Of a DNA stretch of 6,023 nucleotides, positions 1 through 5,508 are shown one piece after another. Under the pieces are notes generated by a model that saw nothing but the letters and a program-made list of their open reading frames with translations, was not told the origin of the DNA and did not search any database. A program made the translations under genes and the position numbers. This DNA comes from Nitrospira sp. (GTDB lineage: Bacteria > Nitrospirota > Nitrospiria > Nitrospirales > Nitrospiraceae): assembly GCA_024998705.1 (NCBI GenBank), contig JACOEF010000616.1:1-6023 (forward strand). The letters run 5' to 3'. The number at the start of each line of letters is the position of its first letter. Position 1 is the stretch's first letter.

Positions 1-643
1 AGAGAAGGGTAAGGGCGGTAAGGGCGCGAGTCCCAAGTCGTCAACAAAGAAAGAGGCAGCCGCTCCTGAGATCTCTCAGGATTCCGGCAATGAGCACCAG
101 TTCTCCCCGCGGCTTAGGGACACCTATCGTGATCAGGTGGTGCCGGCTCTGATGAAGGAGTTCGGTTACGGCAACTTGATGCAGGTTCCGCGACTGGAAC
201 GCATCGTCCTGAATGTGGGGATGGGCGAGGCGATTCAAAATGTGAAGTTACTGGAGAGTGCCTCTAATGAGCTCGGCATCATTACCGGGCAAAAGCCGGT
301 TACTACGCGCGCCAAGAAGGCCATCGCCGGCTTCAAGTTGAGGCAGGGAATGCCGATTGGCGCCAAGGTGACGCTTCGCAGCAGGCGGATGTGGGAGTTT
401 TTGGACCGGTTAATCTCCCTGGCCCTGCCGCGTATTCGAGATTTTCGTGGTGTGTCCCCAAAGGCATTCGATGGTCGCGGCAATTACACCCTCGGTCTGA
501 AGGAACAATTGATTTTTCCTGAAATCGAGTATGATAGCGTCGCCTCGATCCATGGTATGGATATCACGATCGTCACGACTGCCAGAACCAACGATGAAGG
601 TAAGGCTTTGCTCAAGCATTTGGGCATGCCGTTTCGGGCTTAA
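1..643 (+). CDS. rplE: 50S ribosomal protein L5, 5'-partial, with N-terminal extension
   Basis: L5 is a large-subunit protein of the central protuberance that binds 5S rRNA and contacts the P-site tRNA and S13. The visible part has 213 residues in a frame whose first full codon is at position 2. The family core begins at visible residue 37 ([14 protein letters not shown]) and runs through [65 protein letters not shown] and FPEIEYD to the C-terminal PFRA, so the 3' end is intact. The GTG at 137 is not a believable start because it would remove the conserved RLRDxYRDQ helix. No ATG, GTG or TTG lies in frame between 2 and 137, so the true start is left of the window. At least 36 residues rich in Lys, Gly, Ala and Ser therefore precede the core, while L5 is usually near 180 residues in total. 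Fusion to an upstream gene such as rplX (L24) cannot be excluded from here. rpsN follows after 60 nt. Confidence 0.96.
   Translation, partial: EKGKGGKGASPKSSTKKEAAAPEISQDSGNEHQFSPRLRDTYRDQVVPALMKEFGYGNLMQVPRLERIVLNVGMGEAIQNVKLLESASNELGIITGQKPVTTRAKKAIAGFKLRQGMPIGAKVTLRSRRMWEFLDRLISLALPRIRDFRGVSPKAFDGRGNYTLGLKEQLIFPEIEYDSVASIHGMDITIVTTARTNDEGKALLKHLGMPFRA
8..25 (+). repeat. perfect 9-bp tandem repeat coding for GKG-GKG
   Basis: The unit GGTAAGGGC occurs twice without interruption, in register with the L5 frame, and each copy encodes Gly-Lys-Gly. It lies in the non-conserved basic extension of L5. It could be part of a longer array cut off by the window edge, since the codons just before it also encode Glu-Lys. 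Two copies could arise by chance in such a biased sequence. Confidence 0.6.
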
Positions 644-664
644 TGCGCCGGTAGGTGTCAGGTG

Positions 665-685
665 GCGTGGTGAGGTAAGCCACGC
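665..685 (+). other. hairpin-capable sequence between rplE and rpsN
   Basis: GCGTGG (665-670) pairs perfectly with CCACGC (680-685) around a 9-nt loop, and one extra wobble pair is possible inside. It ends 6 nt before the Shine-Dalgarno sequence of rpsN. No T-run follows, so it is not an intrinsic terminator. In the transcript it could affect entry to rpsN or act as a processing site. The function is inference only. Confidence 0.35.
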
Positions 686-691
686 ACGAGT

Positions 692-698
692 AAGGGGG
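692..698 (+). promoter_or_regulatory. ribosome binding site of rpsN, supports GTG start
   Basis: The purine run AAGGGGG is a recognisable Shine-Dalgarno sequence 5 nt before the GTG at 704. Together with the family's standard 61-residue length, it fixes this non-ATG codon as the start of S14. Confidence 0.7.
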
Positions 699-703
699 AT
701 CGC

Positions 704-889
704 GTGTCAAGATTAGCGCTAAAGAACAAGGCGGCCGCAAAATCGAAATTCGCTTGTCGTGACTACCACCGCTGTGGACTCTGTGGTCGCGTTCGTGGAT
801 TTTTACGTCGCTTTCGGATGTGTCGTATCTGTTTTCGGTTTCTGAGCCTGAAGGGTGAAATTCCAGGAGTTCGTAAGTCAAGCTGGTAG
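704..889 (+). CDS. rpsN: 30S ribosomal protein S14, zinc-binding type (S14Z)
   Basis: S14 is a small-subunit head protein that binds 16S rRNA late in 30S assembly, next to S3 and S10. The product has 61 residues, exactly the usual length of the short zinc-binding form and far below the roughly 100 residues of the E. coli-type protein. The zinc ribbon is intact: Cys24 and Cys27 (CGLC) pair with Cys40 and Cys43 (CRIC). The tail [19 protein letters not shown] is the family hallmark. The start is a GTG with a good Shine-Dalgarno sequence. An extra Cys at residue 18 lies just before the zinc site and is probably not a ligand. It follows L5 and precedes S8, as in most spc operons. Any zinc-independent paralogue elsewhere in the genome cannot be seen here. 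Confidence 0.97.
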   Translation: MSRLALKNKAAAKSKFACRDYHRCGLCGRVRGFLRRFRMCRICFRFLSLKGEIPGVRKSSW

Positions 890-908
890 TCGCTTCATTT
901 GAAGTGGC
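889..908 (+). other. hairpin-capable sequence at the rpsN stop codon
   Basis: Positions 889-896 can pair with 901-908 as eight pairs, two of them G-U wobbles, closing a four-base ATTT loop. The stem starts at the last base of the rpsN stop codon and ends 16 nt before the rpsH ribosome binding site. A competing 4-bp stem is possible between 905-908 and 914-917. No T-run follows, so a terminator is unlikely. Any regulatory role is speculative. Confidence 0.3.
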
Positions 909-924
909 CCGTTGCCAGTGTAGA

Positions 925-930
925 AGAGGA
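925..930 (+). promoter_or_regulatory. ribosome binding site of rpsH, decides the start
   Basis: AGAGGA lies 4 nt before the ATG at 935. It supports that codon over the in-frame upstream candidate at 899, which would add 12 residues with no counterpart in the S8 family. Confidence 0.65.
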
Positions 931-934
931 ATGC

Positions 935-1330
935 ATGATTACTGATCCGATTGCTGATCTATTAGTAAGACTAGGGAACGCGGCTCGACGGCGGCAGGAT
1001 GTGGTGAAGGTCCCAGTTTCAAAGGTGAAACGGCAAATTCTCAACATTCTTGGAAAAGAAGGATTCATCCTCGGTTACGGTGAGATGCAGGAAGAGGGGC
1101 ACCCCTATTTCTCCGTCCAGCTTCGTTATGTGGATGAAGCTCGCCCGATGATCACAGGGATGCGACGAATCAGCAAACCTGGGCGGCGTGTGTATGTCGG
1201 TCGGGATGATGTGCCCAAGGTCAGGAACGGTATCGGTCTGGCAGTCATCTCTACTTCGAAAGGTCTTATGACCGACAGTGATTCCAGGCGGTCTGGGTTA
1301 GGCGGCGAAGTTCTCTGTTCTGTCTGGTAG
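935..1330 (+). CDS. rpsH: 30S ribosomal protein S8
   Basis: S8 is a primary 16S rRNA-binding protein needed early in assembly of the 30S platform. In E. coli it also represses spc operon translation by binding the mRNA near the L5 start, a region outside this window. The product has 131 residues, the family norm. It opens with MITDPIADLLVRLGNA, has the N-terminal domain motif VPVSKVKRQILNILGKEGFI (residues 26-45), then ITGMRRISKPGRRVYV (73-88), and closes with the C-terminal rRNA-binding signature STSKGLMTD (106-114) and GGEVLCSVW. The ATG at 935 is chosen because the MxxTDPIAD-type N terminus is universal and a Shine-Dalgarno sequence precedes it. The 60 nt to rplF (1331-1390) hold only a weak GGGG ribosome binding site near 1382-1385, and I see no clear structure there. 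Confidence 0.97.
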   Translation: MITDPIADLLVRLGNAARRRQDVVKVPVSKVKRQILNILGKEGFILGYGEMQEEGHPYFSVQLRYVDEARPMITGMRRISKPGRRVYVGRDDVPKVRNGIGLAVISTSKGLMTDSDSRRSGLGGEVLCSVW

Positions 1331-1390
1331 CTAGAGTCGGGTAAGGCGCAGTAATAACCAAAGTCGCTGTAACGTCGTAACGGGGTTCGT

Positions 1391-1927
1391 ATGTCGCGGA
1401 TAGGGCGGAAACCAATTTCAGTGCCAGCTGGTGTGGACATTAAGGTGGCCGGTCACGTTGTTTCAGTCAAGGGCCCGATCGGCAAACTTGATTGGAAGTT
1501 AACGGATGGTTTGAGTGTCGCGGTGAAGGATGGGCAACTGTTGGTTAACCGTTCTGGCGATGCGCGTCAGATTCGCGCAATGCATGGGCTCGTCCGAGCG
1601 GAACTCAGTAACATCATCCAGGGTGTCACGAAAGGGTATGAGAAGGCCCTAGAGATTACGGGTGTCGGCTATAAGGCTCAATTGCAGGGACGAGAAATGA
1701 GCTTTAATGTCGGCTACATCAATCCTGTGACCTATACCGTGCCTGCAGGGATTGATGTCAAGGTCGATAAGCAAACCCTGATTTCCATTAAAGGGGTGGA
1801 TAAGCGTTTAGTCGGTCAGGTGGCGGCGAATATTCGTTCGATCAAGCCTCCTGATGTGTATAAGCAAAAAGGAATTCGATACGCCGGTGAAGTCTTGAGG
1901 AAGAAGGCGGGCAAGACCGGCAAGTAG
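1391..1927 (+). CDS. rplF: 50S ribosomal protein L6
   Basis: L6 sits near the base of the L7/L12 stalk and binds 23S rRNA close to the sarcin-ricin loop and the factor-binding site. The product has 178 residues, the standard length. It starts with MSRIGRKPISVPAGVDI and shows the duplicated L6 fold: a first domain to about residue 80 (GHVVSVKGPIGKL, then RAMHGLVRAELSNIIQGVTKGY) and a second domain from about 85 (LEITGVGYKAQLQG). The C-terminal signature PPDVYKQKGIRYAGE spans residues 153-167, where many relatives have PEPYKGKGIRY, followed by the basic tail RKKAGKTGK. The start is ATG with a modest GGGG ribosome binding site 5 nt upstream. The stop codon overlaps the Shine-Dalgarno sequence of rplR, which begins 9 nt later, suggesting coupled translation. 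Confidence 0.97.
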   Translation: MSRIGRKPISVPAGVDIKVAGHVVSVKGPIGKLDWKLTDGLSVAVKDGQLLVNRSGDARQIRAMHGLVRAELSNIIQGVTKGYEKALEITGVGYKAQLQGREMSFNVGYINPVTYTVPAGIDVKVDKQTLISIKGVDKRLVGQVAANIRSIKPPDVYKQKGIRYAGEVLRKKAGKTGK

Positions 1928-1936
1928 AGGCGACTG

Positions 1937-2302
1937 ATGAATATCCAAGAAAAAAATAGAAAATTAGCGCGTCGTAAGCGGCGTGTTCGAAAATCTGTCA
2001 TTGGGACGAGTGATCGGCCACGCTTGAATGTCTTTCGTAGTCGCTCTCACATTTATGCTCAGATTATCGATGATCTCCGTGGGCATACCGTAGCGGCGGC
2101 CTCCACATTGGACGAGGCTTTGCGTAAGTCTGTGAAATCGACTGGAAGCATTGAAGGCGCGAAAGCTGTCGGAAAACTAATTGCCGAACGGGCGAAGGCT
2201 GCCAAGGTCTCGATGGTAGTCTTCGATCGCGGCGGGCGACAGTATCATGGTCGCGTTAAGGCCTTGGCTGATGCGTCGCGTGAAGGCGGCCTGCAGTTTT
2301 AG
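1937..2302 (+). CDS. rplR: 50S ribosomal protein L18
   Basis: L18 binds 5S rRNA together with L5 and helps to dock it on the large subunit. The product has 121 residues, the normal size. It has an Arg/Lys-rich N-terminal arm (residues 6-19), the [20 protein letters not shown] motif (27-46), the central [13 protein letters not shown] helix (77-89), and the C-terminal signature [26 protein letters not shown] (94-119). The start is the ATG at 1937. Its Shine-Dalgarno sequence AGAGG (1926-1930) includes part of the L6 stop codon with 6 nt spacing, so initiation probably depends on ribosomes finishing L6. A 75-nt gap with a bulged hairpin separates it from S5. Confidence 0.97.
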   Translation: MNIQEKNRKLARRKRRVRKSVIGTSDRPRLNVFRSRSHIYAQIIDDLRGHTVAAASTLDEALRKSVKSTGSIEGAKAVGKLIAERAKAAKVSMVVFDRGGRQYHGRVKALADASREGGLQF

Positions 2303-2303
2303 G

Positions 2304-2343
2304 TGTCAGATCCGTGCAGATTGGCCATCCTCTGCTCGTGACA
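2304..2343 (+). other. bulged hairpin in the rplR-rpsE gap
   Basis: The largest intergenic gap (2303-2377) can fold into one long imperfect stem. The pairs are 2304-2308 with 2339-2343, 2313-2314 with 2337-2338, 2316-2320 with 2331-2335, and 2323-2324 with 2329-2330. That makes 14 Watson-Crick pairs, interrupted by a 4-nt bulge (GATC), a T-T mismatch and a 2-nt bulge, with a CCAT loop. No T-run follows, so it is not a terminator. A bulged stem ahead of a ribosomal protein gene could be a protein-binding or RNA-processing site, but no known motif was recognised and chance folding is possible. Confidence 0.4.
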
Positions 2344-2361
2344 AGCCACATGAGACGACTT

Positions 2362-2369
2362 AAAGGAGA
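2362..2369 (+). promoter_or_regulatory. strong ribosome binding site of rpsE, supports GTG start
   Basis: AAAGGAGA is a near-consensus Shine-Dalgarno sequence 8 nt before the GTG at 2378, the best one in the window. An ATG at 2370 is too close and out of frame, opening only about ten codons. The strong site suggests independent initiation at S5 after the long gap. Confidence 0.8.
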
Positions 2370-2377
2370 ATGACGTT

Positions 2378-2881
2378 GTGCGAGTCAATCCCGAAGAACT
2401 GAGCCTAAAAGACAAGGTGGTGTTTATCAACCGCGTCGCAAAAGTAGTGAAGGGCGGAAAGCGCTTTAATTTTTGCGCCCTAGTGGTGGTTGGCGACGGA
2501 CAGGGCTATGTCGGTGTAGGTAAGGGGAAGGCAGCGGAAGTCCCCGTTGCGATTTCCAAGGCAGTCGAACAAGCCAAGAAACATTTGGTGCGTGTTCCCA
2601 TTAAGGGAGGGACCATTCCGCATGAAGTGCACGGGCTTTTCGGCGCGGAGCACGTGCTGTTGAAGCCTGCTGCGGATGGGGCCGGGATCATTGCCGGAGG
2701 CGCTGTTCGGGCTGTTGTTGAACTGGCCGGCGCGCATAACATCATTGCAAAGACCTTGGGTCGTGGGAATCCATTCAACGCTGTCCGGGCGACTCTCCAC
2801 GGTCTTCAGCAATTGTGTGATCCTCAAGAAATGATGAGATTACGACGGAGTGTTGCAAGTGAAGCGCAGGTGCAAGTCTAA
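2378..2881 (+). CDS. rpsE: 30S ribosomal protein S5
   Basis: S5 lies at the back of the 30S subunit near the mRNA entry and decoding region and contributes to translational accuracy. The product has 167 residues, the typical length. The N-terminal double-stranded-RNA-binding-like domain includes [20 protein letters not shown] (residues 16-35) and [21 protein letters not shown] (36-56). The C-terminal domain carries [17 protein letters not shown] (92-108) and [20 protein letters not shown] (124-143). A GTG start at 2378 is chosen from the strong Shine-Dalgarno sequence and the expected N terminus, which begins shortly before the [11 protein letters not shown] segment. The stop TAA shares its last base with the ATG of rpmD, a TAATG junction that favours termination-reinitiation. 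Confidence 0.97.
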   Translation: MRVNPEELSLKDKVVFINRVAKVVKGGKRFNFCALVVVGDGQGYVGVGKGKAAEVPVAISKAVEQAKKHLVRVPIKGGTIPHEVHGLFGAEHVLLKPAADGAGIIAGGAVRAVVELAGAHNIIAKTLGRGNPFNAVRATLHGLQQLCDPQEMMRLRRSVASEAQVQV

Positions 2882-3090
2882 TGGCTACTGACAAGAAAAC
2901 CACAAGTACTCAAGCAAGCCTTCGTATCACCCTGAAGCGGAGCCCGATTGGTACTCCGTATAAGCATCGCTTGGTTCTCAGGGGATTGGGGCTTCGAACA
3001 CTCAACGCCACGGTGTCACGTCCAGCCAGCGATCAAGTTAAGGGCATGATCGCCAAGGTTGGCTATTTACTGGAAGTGAGTCCCCCATGA
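2881..3090 (+). CDS. rpmD: 50S ribosomal protein L30
   Basis: L30 is a small large-subunit protein bound to 23S rRNA. The product has 69 residues, about ten more than common bacterial L30. The core is clear: LRITLKRSPIGTPYKHRLVL (residues 14-33), RGLGLRTLNATVSRP (34-48) and VKGMIAKVGYLLEV (53-66). The extra length is a polar Thr/Lys-rich N-terminal stretch ([13 protein letters not shown]) with no expected counterpart. No good internal start exists to shorten it, and the ATG at 2881 overlaps the S5 stop by one base. The upstream AGG (2868-2870) is a weak ribosome binding site, so coupling to S5 probably drives translation. It overlaps L15 by 4 nt (ATGA). Confidence 0.95.
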   Translation: MATDKKTTSTQASLRITLKRSPIGTPYKHRLVLRGLGLRTLNATVSRPASDQVKGMIAKVGYLLEVSPP

Positions 3091-3536
3091 AGTTGCATGA
3101 TCTTGCTCCTTCTCGAGGAGCGAAACACAAGCGAAAGCGTATCGGCCGTGGTCCTGGCTCCGGCCATGGAAAGACCGCGACGAAGGGGCATAAGGGGTTG
3201 AAGGCTCGCTCAGGTGGTGGAAAACGACCTGGGTTTGAGGACGGACAAATGCCTTTGATTCGTCGAGTTCCAAAGTACGGTTTCACCAATCAATTTCGAA
3301 CAGAATATACGATCATTAACTTGAAAAGTTTGGCTGATCTGGAGACGACAGAAGCCATTACGCCCCAACTCTTGATCAATGAAGGCCTTGTGCGTCGAAA
3401 AGGAGAGCTGATTAAGATTCTGGCCCAGGGAGAGCTCACGAAGCCTCTTGTGGTTCAGGCTCACAAGTTCAGCAAATCAGCAGAGGCCAAGATTCAGGCA
3501 GCCGGGGGGAGGGCCGAGGTCATTCCCTGTGTTTGA
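3087..3536 (+). CDS. rplO: 50S ribosomal protein L15
   Basis: L15 is a 23S rRNA-binding protein with a long basic extension that reaches into the subunit interior during late assembly. The product has 149 residues, the family norm. It begins MKLHDLAPSRGAKHKRKRIGRG and continues with GPGSGHGKTATKGHKGLKARSGGG (residues 22-45), then FEDGQMPLIRRVPKYGF (50-66), then the globular C-terminal domain, with LLINEGLVRRKGELIKILAQGEL (95-117) and VVQAHKFSKSAEAKIQAAGG (122-141). The ATG lies inside the end of rpmD (ATGA overlap). Only a weak GTGAG-like ribosome binding site precedes it, consistent with coupling. Its last 8 nt overlap the start of secY, and the secY ribosome binding site lies within its coding sequence. 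Confidence 0.97.
   Translation: MKLHDLAPSRGAKHKRKRIGRGPGSGHGKTATKGHKGLKARSGGGKRPGFEDGQMPLIRRVPKYGFTNQFRTEYTIINLKSLADLETTEAITPQLLINEGLVRRKGELIKILAQGELTKPLVVQAHKFSKSAEAKIQAAGGRAEVIPCV
3516..3519 (+). promoter_or_regulatory. ribosome binding site of secY, inside rplO
   Basis: GAGG lies 9 nt before the GTG at 3529, within the last codons of L15. It supports that GTG as the SecY start. The frame is open further upstream to a TTG at 3448, but that would add 27 residues read out of frame from the L15 gene that do not resemble SecY. Confidence 0.55.
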
Positions 3537-4842
3537 GCGTCTGCTGACTAGTTTTCAAAACATCTTCAAGATACCTGAGTTGCGAACCCGCGTATTGTTT
3601 ACGCTGGGGATGCTTATCGTCTATCGTGTGGGCGCTCATATCCCCACACCGGGTATCAACGGAGAAGCTTTATCCGAATTCCTCCAGAAGCAAGGCGGTG
3701 CCTTGCTCGGATTTTTGGATATTTTCTCCAGTGGGTCCCTCTCGCGACTGACGATCTTTGCGCTGGGCATTATGCCCTACATCAGCGCCTCGATCATTCT
3801 TCAGTTGCTGACGGTGGTCATTCCGCATCTGTCCAAACTCGCCAAAGAGGGGGAGCGCGGTCGGAAGAAGATTATTCAATACACTCGGTTCGGCACCATC
3901 GTCATTGCGCTCATTCAGGGCTTCGGCATTGCGGTCGGCCTGGAGCAAATGAATCAAGGTGCCTTCGTGCTAAGCCCAGGCTGGGGTTTCCGGTTTATGA
4001 CCGTGATTACGCTCTGCGCTGGCACGGGCTTTTTAATGTGGTTGGGCGAGCAGATCACGGAACGAGGTATTGGTAACGGCATTTCGCTCATCATTTTTGC
4101 CGGTATCGTGGCGAGGCTGCCAGCAGCCGTCGCACAGACCTTTGACCTATACAAGGTCGGCCAACTAAGCTTCCCGTTGTTGGTTGTTTTGACGCTGGTC
4201 ATGTTCGGTGTGGTTGCAGCCATTGTGTTTCTCGAAAGCGGGCGTCGAAAGGTTCCTGTTCAATACGCAAAAAGGGTGATAGGCCGACGGGTGTACGGTG
4301 GACAAAGTACACACATTCCGCTCAAGATTAATACTGCGGGTGTGATTCCGCCTATTTTTGCGTCGTCGATCATTGCTTTTCCAGCGACGATCGCCGGCTT
4401 CTTTGAGACCCCTTGGATTAAGGCCATTGGGTCGCAATTGGCACCGGGCTCACTTTTGTATACCTTGATGTATGTCGGGCTCATTGTATTCTTCTGTTTC
4501 TTTTATACCGCGGTCGTTATGAATCCCGTGGATATGGCCGATAATTTGAAGAAGTATGGAGGCTTTGTGCCTGGTATCAGACCAGGCCAGAGGACTTCCG
4601 ATTATATCTATTCGGTGTTGACCAAGATTACGTTCGCCGGGGCGATCTATCTCGCGATCGTGTGCGTCATTCCAGAGTTCCTGATTTACAAGCTCAACAT
4701 GCCCTTCTACTTCGGTGGAACCTCACTGCTGATCGTTATTGGCGTCGGACTGGATACGGCTCAACAAATTGAGTCGCATCTATTGAATCGCAATTACGAT
4801 GGGTTCCTACAGAAGGGGAAGCTCCGGGGAAGAACCAGTTAA
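3529..4842 (+). CDS. secY: preprotein translocase subunit SecY
   Basis: SecY is the channel of the SecYEG translocon in the inner membrane. It passes unfolded preproteins driven by SecA and inserts membrane proteins from ribosomes. The product has 437 residues (E. coli 443). Ten hydrophobic segments lie near residues 21-38, 75-97, 119-139, 154-174, 183-204, 214-235, 270-292, 309-331, 365-385 and 394-414. Hallmarks are the N terminus FERLLTSFQNIFKIPELRTR, the plug-region FLDIFSSGSLSRLTIFALG (62-80), IMPYISASIILQLL (81-94), LGEQITERGIGNGISLIIF (172-190), IPLKINTAGVIPPIFASS (263-280), and the cytoplasmic-loop RPG (351-353), whose arginine is needed for SecA-driven export. The GTG start at 3529 matches the family N terminus and overlaps rplO by 8 nt. 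adk follows after 9 nt. No truncation or missing motif is seen. Confidence 0.98.
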   Translation: MFERLLTSFQNIFKIPELRTRVLFTLGMLIVYRVGAHIPTPGINGEALSEFLQKQGGALLGFLDIFSSGSLSRLTIFALGIMPYISASIILQLLTVVIPHLSKLAKEGERGRKKIIQYTRFGTIVIALIQGFGIAVGLEQMNQGAFVLSPGWGFRFMTVITLCAGTGFLMWLGEQITERGIGNGISLIIFAGIVARLPAAVAQTFDLYKVGQLSFPLLVVLTLVMFGVVAAIVFLESGRRKVPVQYAKRVIGRRVYGGQSTHIPLKINTAGVIPPIFASSIIAFPATIAGFFETPWIKAIGSQLAPGSLLYTLMYVGLIVFFCFFYTAVVMNPVDMADNLKKYGGFVPGIRPGQRTSDYIYSVLTKITFAGAIYLAIVCVIPEFLIYKLNMPFYFGGTSLLIVIGVGLDTAQQIESHLLNRNYDGFLQKGKLRGRTS

Positions 4843-4851
4843 GGCGATCGA

Positions 4852-5508
4852 ATGCGACTTGTTTTTTTGGGCGCACCAGGGGTCGGAAAAGGGACTCAAG
4901 CGGATCGAGTCACAGCTCAATTCGGTTGGCCCAAGATATCAACCGGTGATCTCCTGCGTGAGGCAGTGCGGAAGCAAACCCCGTTAGGAATCGAAGCTAA
5001 AAAAAGTATGGATGCTGGGAAGCTTGTTCCTGACAGCGTCGTGATCGGGATGGTGCGTGAGAAATTAGGTGAGCCGCTCTGTCAGAATGGATTCATTTTA
5101 GACGGATTTCCAAGAACCGTTCCGCAGGCCGAAGAATTGAATCGGATGCTTGCTGATCGAGGGGTGACCCTTGATCGGGTGATCAATTTTCGAGTCACGC
5201 GAGAAGATATCGTCAAGCGGCTCAGCGGTCGCAGGAGCTGTCCAAAGTGCCACAGTGTCTTTCATGTGGATTTTGTCGCGCCGAAGATTAGTGGCCAATG
5301 TGATCGGTGTGGTACGGCGTTGGTTCAACGGAGTGATGACAAGCCCGAGACGATCGAGGCTCGCCTGAGGGTCTATGACGAGCAAACCTCGCCATTGATG
5401 GCATACTACGAGGGCAAAAATAAGCTCAGTAACCTTGATGGGGCTGGTGAGATGGCCCAGGTGTATGATCGGCTAGCCAAGGTGCTTGTTGGGCTCGGCG
5501 CTACATGA
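4852..5508 (+). CDS. adk: adenylate kinase, four-cysteine (zinc) lid type
   Basis: Adenylate kinase catalyses ATP + AMP = 2 ADP in the cytoplasm and balances adenine nucleotides. The product has 218 residues, the size of the long-lid bacterial form. It has the P-loop GAPGVGKGT (residues 7-15), the AMP-binding segment ISTGDLLR (29-36), GFPRT (85-89), the lid entry RLSGRR (124-129), and the lid-closing stretch DDKPETIEARLRVYDEQTSPL (162-182). The lid carries CPKC (Cys130, Cys133) and CDRC (Cys150, Cys153), the arrangement that binds structural zinc in Bacillus-type enzymes. The Shine-Dalgarno sequence AAGG (4841-4844) overlaps the secY stop, 7 nt before the ATG. It overlaps map by 4 nt (ATGA). 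It sits in the widespread secY-adk-map arrangement. No defects are visible. Confidence 0.98.
   Translation: MRLVFLGAPGVGKGTQADRVTAQFGWPKISTGDLLREAVRKQTPLGIEAKKSMDAGKLVPDSVVIGMVREKLGEPLCQNGFILDGFPRTVPQAEELNRMLADRGVTLDRVINFRVTREDIVKRLSGRRSCPKCHSVFHVDFVAPKISGQCDRCGTALVQRSDDKPETIEARLRVYDEQTSPLMAYYEGKNKLSNLDGAGEMAQVYDRLAKVLVGLGAT

Noticed and set aside
137..643. L5 starting at the GTG at 137
   Set aside because: It would delete the conserved RLRDTYRDQ helix. The frame is open further left and there is no Shine-Dalgarno sequence in front of this GTG.
644..703. Intrinsic terminator after rplE
   Set aside because: A stem exists at 665-685 but no T-run follows it, and the operon continues in the same direction.
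531..716. Small + strand reading frame across the rplE-rpsN junction
   Set aside because: It overlaps L5 in another frame, has an unrelated composition and no ribosome binding site, and matches no family.
899..934. Longer S8 starting at 899
   Set aside because: The added 12 residues have no counterpart in S8, and the ATG at 935 has a ribosome binding site and gives the normal N terminus.
1331..1390. Structured or coding content in the rpsH-rplF gap
   Set aside because: I found no stem longer than a few pairs and no plausible small gene, only a weak GGGG ribosome binding site.
3448..3528. 27-residue N-terminal extension of SecY
   Set aside because: It is read from L15 coding sequence in another frame and does not look like SecY. 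The GTG at 3529 gives the family N terminus.
3954..4223. Antisense reading frames inside secY, and similar ones at 2480-2827, 3038-3289 and 5098-5385 on the minus strand
   Set aside because: They lie wholly or almost wholly within well-identified + strand genes, have no recognisable motif and no convincing start context. They are shadows of coding bias.
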